DNA from: Acuticoccus sp965213555
GTDB taxonomy: Bacteria > Pseudomonadota > Alphaproteobacteria > Rhizobiales > Amorphaceae
Direction: 5' to 3'
Length of the DNA: 64,000 nucleotides
Assembly: GCF_965213555.1 (NCBI RefSeq)
Contig: NZ_OZ243890.1
Coordinates: 1,488,001-1,552,000, forward strand
Shown: in pieces, positions 33,237-41,556 of the stretch
Position numbering within the stretch: position 1 is the stretch's first letter
Layout of the letters: the number at the start of each line of letters is the position of its first letter
Translations under genes and position numbers: made by a program
Notes under the pieces: generated by a model
What the model was told of the DNA's origin: nothing
The model's input: the letters and a program-made list of their open reading frames with translations, nothing else
The model's database searches: none

Positions 33237-34436
33237 ATGGACATGTTCAACCAGAGCGCCGCCGACGACGACGTCGTCGTCACCCTCGGCGAGGACTACG
33301 GCGAGCTGCGCGACAGCGTGCGCCGCATCTGCGCGGACTACCCGCCAGCCTACTGGCGCGAGCTGGAGGAGCGCTCCGCCTACCCGTCCGAGTTCGTCGA
33401 GGCGCTGACGACGTCCGGCTTCCTCGGCGCCCTCATCCCGGAGGAGTACGGCGGCGCCGGGCTCCCCTTGCGCGCGGCCGCGGTGATCCTGGAGGAGATC
33501 AACGCCTGCGGCGCCACAGCAAGCCCGGCGCACGCGCAGATGTACATCATGGGCACGCTGCTACGGCACGGCAGCGAGGCGCAGAAGCAGCGCTACCTGC
33601 CGAAGATCGCGACGGGCGAGCTGCGCCTCCAGGCCTTCGGCGTCACCGAGCCGACCACCGGATCCGACACCACGCAGCTGAAGACCCGTGCCGAGCGGCA
33701 GGGCGACAAGTACATCGTAAACGGCCAAAAGGTCTGGACAAGCCGTGCGCTCTACTCGGACATGATGCTCCTCCTCGCCCGCACGACGCCCGCATCGGAG
33801 TGCGAGAAGCGCACCGACGGGCTGTCCGTCTTCCTGGTCGACCTCAACCAAGTGAAGGGCAATGGGTGCGAGATCAAGCCGATCCAGGCGATGATCAACC
33901 ACAACACCACGGAAGTCTTCTTCGACAACATGGAAGTCCCGGCTGAGAACCTCATCGGCGAGGAAGGCAAGGGCTTCAAGTACATCCTCGACGGGATGAA
34001 CGCGGAGCGCATCCTTGTGGCGCAGGAGTGCATCGGCGACGGGCGCTACCTTCTGAAAAAGGGCGTCGAGTACGCCGGCGAGCGCTCCGTGTTCGGCCGC
34101 GCCATCGGCCAGAACCAGGCGATCGCCTTCCCGCTCGCCCGCGCCTACGCCTCGCTGGAGGCGGCGGAGATGATGTGCCGCCGCGCCGCCGCCCTGTTCG
34201 ACGCCGCAAAGCCGTGCGGGCCGGACGCCAACATGGCGAAGATGCTCGCCTCCGAGGCGACGTGGCAGGCGGCGGAGGCCACCATGCAGACCTTCGGCGG
34301 CTTCGCCTACGCCAAGGAGTACGATGTCGAGCGCAAGTGGCGCGAGGCACGGCTCTACCAGACGGCTCCGATCTCGACCAACATGATCCTGGCGTTCTTG
34401 AGCACCAAGGTGCTCGGCCTGCCGCGCTCCTACTGA
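33237..34436 (+). CDS. Acyl-CoA dehydrogenase
   Basis: A 399-aa FAD-dependent dehydrogenase introducing an alpha-beta double bond into an acyl-CoA. Seen are GFLGALIPEEYGGAGL, the FAD-binding FGVTEPTTGSDTTQL, KVWTSRAL, the GKGFKYILDGMNAERI helix, RSVFGRAIGQNQAI and QTFGGFAYAKEY. The chain length it prefers cannot be read from sequence. ATG 33237 follows AAGGAA. It sits 11 bp after the lyase gene and 10 bp before the MmgE/PrpD gene, clearly one operon. Confidence 0.9.
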   Translation: MDMFNQSAADDDVVVTLGEDYGELRDSVRRICADYPPAYWRELEERSAYPSEFVEALTTSGFLGALIPEEYGGAGLPLRAAAVILEEINACGATASPAHAQMYIMGTLLRHGSEAQKQRYLPKIATGELRLQAFGVTEPTTGSDTTQLKTRAERQGDKYIVNGQKVWTSRALYSDMMLLLARTTPASECEKRTDGLSVFLVDLNQVKGNGCEIKPIQAMINHNTTEVFFDNMEVPAENLIGEEGKGFKYILDGMNAERILVAQECIGDGRYLLKKGVEYAGERSVFGRAIGQNQAIAFPLARAYASLEAAEMMCRRAAALFDAAKPCGPDANMAKMLASEATWQAAEATMQTFGGFAYAKEYDVERKWREARLYQTAPISTNMILAFLSTKVLGLPRSY

Positions 34437-34446
34437 GGACACGCTC

Positions 34447-35814
34447 GTGACCACCATGGAAGGACTGACCCGCCAGACCGCCGCGTTCGCGGCGCGTCAC
34501 CCGCTGGAGAACGTGCCGGATGGCGCGCTCGAGGCCGCCCGCATCGGCATCGCCGACTGCGTCGGCGTCATGATCGCCGGCAGCATGGAGCCGCCCGCCA
34601 TCATCGCCGCGAAGATGGTGGAGACTTCCACAGGCAACACCGGCGCGCCGCAGATCCCGTCCGGCCGCAACCTCGCCCCGCAGGACGCGGCCTTCGTCAA
34701 CGGCATCGCCGCCCATGCGCTCGACTACGACGACGTGGCGATGGACGGCCACACCTCCACGGTGCTGGCCCCCGCGATCCTCGCCGAAGGCTGGTCGCGT
34801 GGCGTCTCCGGCCGCGACGCGCTCCATGCCTACGTCATCGGCTACGAGATCTGGGCGCTGATGAAGGCGCTGGAGCCCGGACAGCTCCACGACCGCGGCT
34901 TCCACCCCACCGCCGCGTGGGGCACCGTCGCGGCGGCTGCGGCCTGCGCGCACCTCGCCAAGCTCGACGCGGACGAGACCGCCAACGCCATCGCCATCGG
35001 CGCCTCGCTCGCGGGCGGCCTCGTCGCCAACTTCGGCACCATGACGAAGCCGCTGCACGCCGGCCGCGCCGCGCAGGCCGGCGTCCTCGCCGCGCGCCTC
35101 GCGGAGGAAGGCTTCACCGCCTCGCCCGACGCGCTGGAGCACGCGGCCGGCTTCATGCGCGCGCACTCCCCCTCCGGCGAACCGGACCTTAACGCGAAGG
35201 ACCATGCCCTCGGCTCGGTCTGGCGCACGCCCGACACCGGCGTCGACGTCAAGCGCTACCCGCTGTGCTACTCCACGCACCGCTCCATCGACGCGATGCT
35301 GGACCTCGTGGAAAGGCACGACCTCAGGCCCGACGACGTGGAGGAGATCCGCGTGCGCATCGGCTCCACTCAGGCGCGAATGCTGCGCAACGCCCGCCCC
35401 AAGACGGGCCTCGAGGCCAAGTTCTCCATCGAGTTCGCGATGGCCTCCGCGCTCGTCGCCCGCCGCGTCGGCCTGTCCGAGCTGACCGACGAGTTCGTTC
35501 GCCGGCCGGAGGTGATGGCGGCGATCGAGAAGGTCTCCTGCACCACCACCGACGAGCTGATCCCCGGCACACCGTTCGCACCGCACGACGTCGTGACCGT
35601 CGTCGCGAAGGGGAGGACCATCGAGGCCGAGCCCGTCAGCGCCGCGAAGGGGAGCTGGACTCGGCGCATGAGCGACACCGAGCTGCGCGAGAAGTTTACC
35701 GACTGCGCGACGCGCGTGATGTCCGCCGACGCGGCCGCGGCGCTCGCGGAGGCCCTTCTCGATCTTGAACACATCGGCAACCTTCGCGAGCTTCGGCTCG
35801 TCGCGTCCAGCTAA
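34447..35814 (+). CDS. MmgE/PrpD family protein
   Basis: A 455-aa member of the 2-methylcitrate dehydratase/cis-aconitate-decarboxylase/iminodisuccinate-epimerase fold. Conserved segments are ADCVGVMIAGS, AFVNGIAAHALDYDDVAMDGHTS, FHPTAAWGTVAAAAACA, GTMTKPLHAGRAAQAGV and KRYPLCYSTHRSIDA. The family acts on hydroxylated di- and tricarboxylates. Here it could hydrate, dehydrate or isomerise the acid before or after CoA activation. The start is GTG 34447 with GAGGA 8 bases upstream; ATG 34456 is possible. Confidence 0.88.
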   Translation: MTTMEGLTRQTAAFAARHPLENVPDGALEAARIGIADCVGVMIAGSMEPPAIIAAKMVETSTGNTGAPQIPSGRNLAPQDAAFVNGIAAHALDYDDVAMDGHTSTVLAPAILAEGWSRGVSGRDALHAYVIGYEIWALMKALEPGQLHDRGFHPTAAWGTVAAAAACAHLAKLDADETANAIAIGASLAGGLVANFGTMTKPLHAGRAAQAGVLAARLAEEGFTASPDALEHAAGFMRAHSPSGEPDLNAKDHALGSVWRTPDTGVDVKRYPLCYSTHRSIDAMLDLVERHDLRPDDVEEIRVRIGSTQARMLRNARPKTGLEAKFSIEFAMASALVARRVGLSELTDEFVRRPEVMAAIEKVSCTTTDELIPGTPFAPHDVVTVVAKGRTIEAEPVSAAKGSWTRRMSDTELREKFTDCATRVMSADAAAALAEALLDLEHIGNLRELRLVASS

Positions 35815-35852
35815 CGCTGACCCGCCCGCTCGAGCGGCACGACCTTCAGCGA

Positions 35853-35882
35853 CCGTCCACTGAAAGGACGGCGCCCTTTCAG
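35853..35882 (+). other. Two overlapping alternative hairpins upstream of dctP
   Basis: CCGTCC (35853-35858) can pair with GGACGG (35866-35871), or CTGAAAGG (35860-35867) can pair with CCTTTCAG (35875-35882). The two stems share bases and exclude each other. The second ends immediately before the GGGAGAG ribosome site of the TRAP receptor gene. It may set receptor mRNA level or translation within the operon. Confidence 0.5.
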
Positions 35883-35893
35883 GGAGAGAACGA

Positions 35894-36916
35894 ATGAACA
35901 GACGAACCTTCGGCCGCATCCTCGCAACGCTCGCCGTCTCGGCCGCGCTCGTCGCGCCTGCGACGGCGCAGACCAAGATGCGCATCTCGCTCGACACCAA
36001 CCCGAACCACGTGCGCAACCAGCACGTCGACATGTTCGTCGAGCGGCTGAAGGAGCGTGTCGGGGACGCGCTCGACATCGAGGTCTACCCCTCCGCCCAG
36101 CTCTTCCGCGACCGCGACGTGGCGCGCGCGCTGCGCCAGGGCGCGGTCGAGATGGCGATCCCCGGGACGTGGGTGCTGGACGGCATCGAGCCCTCGCTCG
36201 CGCTCACCTCGCTGCCGATGTTCTACGGCCAGGACGAGGAGGTCACCCGCAGGCTGATCGACGGTGACGTCGGCAAGGCGATCGCCGAGAAGACCGAGGA
36301 GCGGCTGCGCGTCCACATTCCAGGCCCGTGGCTGGACCTCGGCTTCCAGAGCTTCTTCACCGTCTCCGACCCGATCGAGACCACGGCCGACATTGAAGGC
36401 ATGAAGGTTCGCATCCCCGGCGGGTCGGCGAACGCCAAGCGGATCGAAGGTCTCGGCGGCATCCCGAACGCGATCGCCTGGCCGGACGTGCCGCTCGCCC
36501 TGTCGTCGAAGACCGTCGACGCGGTTACCTCGTCCCACGAGTCGATCAAGTCCGCCCAGCTCTGGGATTCGGGCCTGTCATACGCCTACGACGACCGCCA
36601 GTACTTCGCGCAGTACGTGCCGATGATCGCCTCCAGCTTCTGGGACGGCCTCGACGAGGAGACGCGGACCGCGATCACCGAGGTGTGGGCCGAGGTGGCG
36701 GCCGAGGAGCGCAAGGCGGCTGCCGAGGCGCAGACCGAGGCCATGCGCATCAACGAGGAGCACGGCATCACGATCGTCACCCCGTCCGCCGAGGAGCTTG
36801 CCGCCGCGCGCGAGAAGCTGATGCCGCTCCAGGCGGGCCTCGTCGAGGAGATGGGCATCGACCCAGAGCTCGTGGAGACGGCGCAGAACGCCCTCAGGGA
36901 CGCCGGCGCGCTGTAG
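35894..36916 (+). CDS. TRAP transporter substrate-binding protein (DctP type)
   Basis: A 340-aa periplasmic receptor with a Sec signal peptide (residues about 1-26, ending TAQ). The DctP fold is shown by the N-terminal MRISLDTNPNHVRNQHV region, LEVYPSAQLFRDRD-like IEVYPSAQ, the carboxylate-binding Arg in GMKVRIPGG, and the WPDVPLALSSKTVDAV segment. It is expected to bind an organic acid and feed the DctQM genes that follow. ATG 35894 has GGGAGAGAA upstream. Being within the catabolic operon, it probably imports that pathway's substrate. Confidence 0.9.
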   Translation: MNRRTFGRILATLAVSAALVAPATAQTKMRISLDTNPNHVRNQHVDMFVERLKERVGDALDIEVYPSAQLFRDRDVARALRQGAVEMAIPGTWVLDGIEPSLALTSLPMFYGQDEEVTRRLIDGDVGKAIAEKTEERLRVHIPGPWLDLGFQSFFTVSDPIETTADIEGMKVRIPGGSANAKRIEGLGGIPNAIAWPDVPLALSSKTVDAVTSSHESIKSAQLWDSGLSYAYDDRQYFAQYVPMIASSFWDGLDEETRTAITEVWAEVAAEERKAAAEAQTEAMRINEEHGITIVTPSAEELAAAREKLMPLQAGLVEEMGIDPELVETAQNALRDAGAL

Positions 36917-36932
36917 TAATCGGCACGCATCG

Positions 36933-37508
36933 GTGACTGACGCCACACCCGGCCGGACGGACGACGCCGCCCGTCCAAGCCGCACGGGGGGCGTGCCGGG
37001 CACGCTGATGCGCGTCTGGGGCGCGGTCGAAGCGCTGATCGCCGGCGGCCTCGTCGCCGGCGCGCTGATCCTCATCATGTACACCGTGCTCGCGCGATGG
37101 CTCGCGCCTGAGTTCGCGCCGTACATCACCGAGGAAGTCACGGTCTACATGGTCATGTGGGGCGTGCTTCTCGCCGTGGGGACCGTCACGCGCGAGCGCC
37201 AGCACATCCGCGCCGACCTCGTCGTCCAACTCATGCCTGTCAGCGCGCAGCGGGCGCTCGACGTGCTCGCCAACCTCGTCGGCGTCGCCTTCGCCCTCTT
37301 CCTCGCCTGGTTCGGCTACCGCGTCGCCTACGAGGCGTGGGACTTCGGCGACGTGTCCGCCACCACGCTGCGCTTCCCGCTGTGGATCTACTACTCGTGC
37401 CTGCCGGTTGCGGCAGTCGCGATGGCGCTTGGGCATGCCGTGGCAGCCATCGCGATCCTGACGGGCGCACCCGAAGGCCACACCGACCCGAAGGACGATC
37501 CGGCATGA
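36933..37508 (+). CDS. TRAP transporter small permease (DctQ type)
   Basis: A 191-aa four-helix membrane subunit with an extra hydrophilic N-terminus of about 30 residues. Typical features are ARWL after helix one, the TEEVTVYMVMWGVLLAVG stretch and RERQHIRADLV. It stabilises the large permease. The start is GTG 36933; its stop overlaps the next ATG (ATGA). Confidence 0.88.
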   Translation: MTDATPGRTDDAARPSRTGGVPGTLMRVWGAVEALIAGGLVAGALILIMYTVLARWLAPEFAPYITEEVTVYMVMWGVLLAVGTVTRERQHIRADLVVQLMPVSAQRALDVLANLVGVAFALFLAWFGYRVAYEAWDFGDVSATTLRFPLWIYYSCLPVAAVAMALGHAVAAIAILTGAPEGHTDPKDDPA

Positions 37509-38776
37509 ACGGTCTCATCGCCGTCGGGGGCGGCCTGCTGATCCTCGGCTTCCCGATCTACCTCGTCCTCGGCATCACAGCGGCCGCGCTCCTGTGGGCG
37601 AGCGGCACGCCGATGATCGCGGTCACGCAGAAGATCGTCGACGAGCTCAACTCGCAGACGCTGATCGCGGTGCCGTTCTTCGTCGTCGCGGCGACGTTCA
37701 TGGAGCGCGGCGGCGTCGCCAAGGCGCTGATCGACGCCGCGCTGACCTGGGTCGGCCACATCCGCGGCGGGCTCGGCATCGTGTGCGTCCTCGCTTGCAC
37801 CATCTTCGCCGCGATGTGCGGCTCGTCGGTGGCGACCGCGCTCGCGATGGGCACGATCCTCGTTCCAGCGATGCTGCGCGAGGGCTACGACCGCCCGTTC
37901 GCGTCCGGCGTCGTCGGCTCGTCCGGCACGCTCGGCATCCTCATCCCGCCGAGCCTTGCGATGGTCGTCTACGGAGTGCTCGCCGACCAATCCATTCCGC
38001 GCCTCTTCCTCGCCGGCGTGGTGCCGGGGCTCATCCAGGCGCTGCTCATCGTGGCCGTGATCGTCTTCATCGCCAAGCGGCGCGGCTATCGCAAGGCGGC
38101 GCGCACGGATCGGCGCGACATGCTGGCGGTCAACCTGCGTGCCCTCCCTGCGCTGTCGATCCCGGTCATCGTGCTGGGCGGCATCTACGGCGGCGTCGCG
38201 ACGGTGACGGAGGCGGCCGCGCTGTCGGCGGCGGCGGCCATCGCGGTCAGCCTCGTCTTCTACCGCACCATCGGCGTCCTCGACATCCTGCCGTTGACGG
38301 CGCTGGCGGCGCGCAACGCGGCGACCATCGTCATCATCATCGTCACGGCGCTGATCTTCGGCCATTGGGTGACGGAGAGCGGCGCGACGGCGGCGATCGT
38401 GCGCTTCGCGGAGGAGCAGAACCTCAGCCCGGTCGCGTTCCTTGTGTTCGTGAACCTCCTGATGTTTGTGCTGGGCATGTTCCTGGAGGTCTTCTCAGTC
38501 CTCCTGATCGCGCTGCCGATCCTCCTGCCGCTTCTGCCGGCGTTCGGCATCGACCCCATCCAGTTCGGCGTGATCGTCACCATCAACATGGAGTTGGCGC
38601 TGCTGACGCCGCCGGTGGGCCTCAACCTCTTCGTCCTTGCCTCGATCACGAAGGCGCCGCTGGCGGAGGTGATCTCCGGCATCTGGCCGTTTGTGGTCGC
38701 CATCGCAGCCCTTCTCGTCGCGGTGATGGCCGTCCCGGCGCTGTCGCTGTGGTTGCCGGACCTCGTGCTGGGATGA
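37505..38776 (+). CDS. TRAP transporter large permease (DctM type)
   Basis: A 423-aa multi-helix sodium/solute symporter subunit. Signatures are IPFFVVAATFMERGGVAK, CGSSVATALAMG, GTLGILIPPSLAMVVYG, GVATVTEAAALSA and LLTPPVGLNLFV. It is last gene of the plus-strand operon starting at the HMG-CoA-lyase-like gene. An 82-bp convergent gap follows before the LacI gene, with no clear terminator. Confidence 0.92.
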   Translation: MNGLIAVGGGLLILGFPIYLVLGITAAALLWASGTPMIAVTQKIVDELNSQTLIAVPFFVVAATFMERGGVAKALIDAALTWVGHIRGGLGIVCVLACTIFAAMCGSSVATALAMGTILVPAMLREGYDRPFASGVVGSSGTLGILIPPSLAMVVYGVLADQSIPRLFLAGVVPGLIQALLIVAVIVFIAKRRGYRKAARTDRRDMLAVNLRALPALSIPVIVLGGIYGGVATVTEAAALSAAAAIAVSLVFYRTIGVLDILPLTALAARNAATIVIIIVTALIFGHWVTESGATAAIVRFAEEQNLSPVAFLVFVNLLMFVLGMFLEVFSVLLIALPILLPLLPAFGIDPIQFGVIVTINMELALLTPPVGLNLFVLASITKAPLAEVISGIWPFVVAIAALLVAVMAVPALSLWLPDLVLG

Positions 38777-38858
38777 GTTGGGGAGGACGAGCGCTGCCGC
38801 CGTCACGTACCGACCCAAGCTGGGCAGCGAGGAGGGGCAGCGGGGCGGGGGGCGCGGC

Positions 38859-39887
38859 TCAGGTCGTCCGCGGCGGAGCGAGTGAGCCGCGCTCGATGAA
38901 CTCGGCCGGAAGGAGGACTTGCTCGGGCGGCCGCTCCTCGGTTCCCTCGAGCCGGCGCAGGAGGAGGTGGCCGGCGGTCCGCCCGATCTCGGCCTGATCC
39001 CAGCGCTGGAGCGCGATCGGCGGAGCGTACAGCTCCGACAGCTCCGAATCGCCCGACCCCACCACCGAGACGTCTTCCGGCACGCGCAGGCCGCGCATGC
39101 GGATCGCCCGCAGCACGCCTGGCAGCATGTCGATGCCGCCGGCGATGATGGCCGTCGGCGGCTCGGCGCTGGCGAGGATCGACGAGGACTGGCGGAACCC
39201 CTCCGCGGGGAGGAAGCTGATCGTGCGGATTAGTGTCTCGTCGACCGGGATGCCGGCTCGCAGGAATGCGGCACGGTAGCCGCGCACTCGCTCGCGCGCG
39301 GGAAAGATGATCGACTGCCCCGTCAGAAGCACGATGCGGCGGTGACCGAGCTCCAGGAGGCGCGTGGTCGCGCAGTCGACGGACCCGGCATGGTCGGCCA
39401 TCACCGCGTCCGCCCACGCCGGCTCGCTGCGGTCGACGAGGACGATGGGGCCTGCGAAATCGAGGAGCGCCTTCTCGAACGTCGCGTCCACGGGCGTGTA
39501 GGGGCCGAGGATCAGTCCATCCGACTGCAGGCGCCCGAGCCGGGCGATCAGCTCCATCTCCCTCTCGCGCAGCCCCTCGGAGTTCGAGATGACCAGCGAG
39601 TAGCCCGCCTGGTCGAGCACGTCGTGCAGCGCGCGCACGAAGTCCGCCAGCGCGGGCACGTTGATCTCGCGGATGATGCAACCGACGAGCTGCGAGGAGC
39701 GACGGCGCATCGACTGGGCGAGCGCGTTGGGCCGAAAGTTGAGCCGCTCGATGGCAATGAGGACGGCGTTGCGGATCTCGGGCCGGACGGTGGCCTTGCC
39801 GTTGATGACGCGCGAGGCGGTGCCGATGGAGACGCCCGCCTCCTTCGCGACGTCCCTGATGGTGGCGTTGTCCGATCGCTTGCGCAT
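38859..39887 (-). CDS. LacI-family transcriptional regulator
   Basis: A 342-aa repressor. The helix-turn-helix is in residues about 8-55 (ATIRDVAKEAGVSIGTASRV, then RPNALAQSMR hinge), followed by a periplasmic-binding-protein-like effector domain (VGCIIREINVP, VLVDRSEPAWADAV, LGHRRIVLLTG, VVGSGDSELSEL). It lies 10 bp after the acyl-CoA ligase gene on the same strand, so it is probably transcribed from the operator-bearing region at 41433-41557 and autoregulated. Targets proposed here are the identical sites at 32105 and 41490. ATG 39887 follows GGGGGAG. Confidence 0.92.
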   Translation of the reverse strand: MRKRSDNATIRDVAKEAGVSIGTASRVINGKATVRPEIRNAVLIAIERLNFRPNALAQSMRRRSSQLVGCIIREINVPALADFVRALHDVLDQAGYSLVISNSEGLREREMELIARLGRLQSDGLILGPYTPVDATFEKALLDFAGPIVLVDRSEPAWADAVMADHAGSVDCATTRLLELGHRRIVLLTGQSIIFPARERVRGYRAAFLRAGIPVDETLIRTISFLPAEGFRQSSSILASAEPPTAIIAGGIDMLPGVLRAIRMRGLRVPEDVSVVGSGDSELSELYAPPIALQRWDQAEIGRTAGHLLLRRLEGTEERPPEQVLLPAEFIERGSLAPPRTT

Positions 39888-39897
39888 GTCTCCCCCG

Positions 39898-41433
39898 TCA
39901 CCCGCGGAGGCGCAGGTCGGGATAACGTCCGTCGATGAAGTCGTAGCGCGCCAGCACCGCCTCGCGGGTGCGCCCGCGCACGACCTTGCCGAGGCCGTTG
40001 CGGGCGATGGCGTCCACCTGCGCGAACAGCCGTGGGCGCTTGTGCTTGGACAGACGCCCCATCGCGCCCACCAGCGCCTCGCGCCAGCCGTCTGGCGCGC
40101 CGGCTGCGACCGCGGTGATGACCTCGCCCCAGTAAGAGGACGGCAGCGACAGGACGATGAGCTCGCCCCCCGGCATCGCCCCGCGGAGGGCCCCCTCGAT
40201 CTCGTCCGGAGTCACGCGGTAGCCGCCGGTCTTGATGACGTCCGCCTCCCGTCCCACAAGGTGCAGGCGGCCCAGCTCGTCCAGATAGCCGAGGTCGCCG
40301 GTGCGGTGCAGGGCTTCGGGCGGGCGCACCTCGACGCCCTTCGGGCCGATCTCCGCTGCCAGCATGTGCTGCGTGCGCAGGAGGATCGGCCGCGGCACCG
40401 GCCCGTCCGCGGGCGGCCCTTCCTCGCCCTCGTCGGGGTCGCCCAGCATGATCTCGACCCCGCTCGCGGGCCAGCCGACGCACGCGGTCACGGCCGAGCG
40501 TGGATCGTCGTACCACCGGTCGGTCTCCTCTGGTGTCAGGACGGTGATGGGGTTGTAGGTCTCCGACTTGCCGTAGGTGATGCGCACGACCGGGCCGAAG
40601 ATCGCCCTCGCGGCTTGGTAGACCTCGCGCGGCAAGGGCGCGGTGCCGGTATAGATCGCGCGAATGTGGTCGAAGACGCGGCCGGCGAAGATCTCGCACA
40701 GCTTCACGAGAACGGTGGGCGAGGCGAAGATCTGGTCCACCATTCGATCCTCGAGCGCGGCGCGGACGCGCGGCTCGTCCACGCCGCGGAGCAGCGTCAC
40801 CGCCGCGCCGGTGTCGTGGAAGGCTTGCGCCATCAGGCTTGCGCCGTGGGAGTACGGCGTCATCAGGAGGACGTTGCGGCCCGGCGTCGCCGCCAGCGGC
40901 AGCGTCGCGCGGAGCAGGATGTTGGCGCGCCAGCGCCCGCCGTGGGAGTGCGCGATGCCCTTCGGCTTGCCCGTCGTGCCCGATGTGAAGGCAACACGGC
41001 ACCAGTCGTCCGGCGAGACGGCGACGGCCGGCAGATCCATCAGCCGCGCCGGCGCGATGCCGCTCGGGTCGATCACCGGTAGCCCACCTGCTCGGTCGGC
41101 GAGCGCTGGCACCGTCACGAAGAGTGATGCGCCGACGAGGTCTGCGCAGTGCGCGACTTCCTCCGCCGAGAGCGCGGTGTTGATCGGCGCTTCGCACGCA
41201 CCCGTCATCGATACGGCGTAGTGCACGGCGACCGCGTCGCGCCCGTTGGGCATGAGGCTCGCCACCATGTCCCCCGGGCCGATCCCGTCCGCGATCAGCT
41301 TCGCGGCGATGCCTGCAGCCCGGTCGAACAGCTCAGCGAAGGTGAGGCTGCCCTGCGCATCGACGAGGGCAGTGAGCGGCGCGAAGCGCTGCGCCACGGG
41401 GAAGAATTCATGCTTCCAGGCGAAACGGTTCAC
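39898..41433 (-). CDS. Acyl-CoA ligase, AMP-forming (ANL superfamily)
   Basis: A 511-aa enzyme activating a carboxylic acid with ATP and CoA. The P-loop is FTSGTTGKPKGIAHSHGG, the A5-like motif is ITYGKSE, A7 is RTGDLGYLDELGRL, A8 is GREADVIKTGGYRV, and the C-terminal Lys is in RNGLGKVVRG. The acid is not predictable, but pairing with a CoA-transferase, dehydrogenase and hydratase implies degradation. The start is GTG 41433 with AGGAGG 8 bases upstream. It is divergent from the CoA-transferase operon across the shared operator. Confidence 0.9.
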   Translation of the reverse strand: MNRFAWKHEFFPVAQRFAPLTALVDAQGSLTFAELFDRAAGIAAKLIADGIGPGDMVASLMPNGRDAVAVHYAVSMTGACEAPINTALSAEEVAHCADLVGASLFVTVPALADRAGGLPVIDPSGIAPARLMDLPAVAVSPDDWCRVAFTSGTTGKPKGIAHSHGGRWRANILLRATLPLAATPGRNVLLMTPYSHGASLMAQAFHDTGAAVTLLRGVDEPRVRAALEDRMVDQIFASPTVLVKLCEIFAGRVFDHIRAIYTGTAPLPREVYQAARAIFGPVVRITYGKSETYNPITVLTPEETDRWYDDPRSAVTACVGWPASGVEIMLGDPDEGEEGPPADGPVPRPILLRTQHMLAAEIGPKGVEVRPPEALHRTGDLGYLDELGRLHLVGREADVIKTGGYRVTPDEIEGALRGAMPGGELIVLSLPSSYWGEVITAVAAGAPDGWREALVGAMGRLSKHKRPRLFAQVDAIARNGLGKVVRGRTREAVLARYDFIDGRYPDLRLRG

Positions 41434-41489
41434 ATCGATCCCTCCTCTTGCGGATGGTTGACCCGTCTCGTCGGCCGGTCCGAGGACGG

Positions 41490-41531
41490 TGAAACGTTAC
41501 ATTGACCGAGCGAGAGGCCCGACACTAGGGT
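41490..41531 (+). promoter_or_regulatory. LacI-type operator overlapping a promoter (CoA-transferase operon / ligase-lacI)
   Basis: TGAAACGTTACATTGAC at 41490-41506 is identical to the site at 32105-32121. TTGACC (41502-41507) can be the -35 of the plus-strand operon, with TAGGGT about 18 bases on. The site is 57 bp from the ligase start on the other strand, so one repressor could control both directions. Confidence 0.75.
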
Positions 41532-41556
41532 GCGGCAAGACAAGAAGAGGTCAGGG

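Noticed and set aside
33976..36078. Minus-strand frame of 700 codons opposite the acyl-CoA dehydrogenase and MmgE/PrpD genes
   Set aside because: Shadow translation of conserved plus-strand genes.
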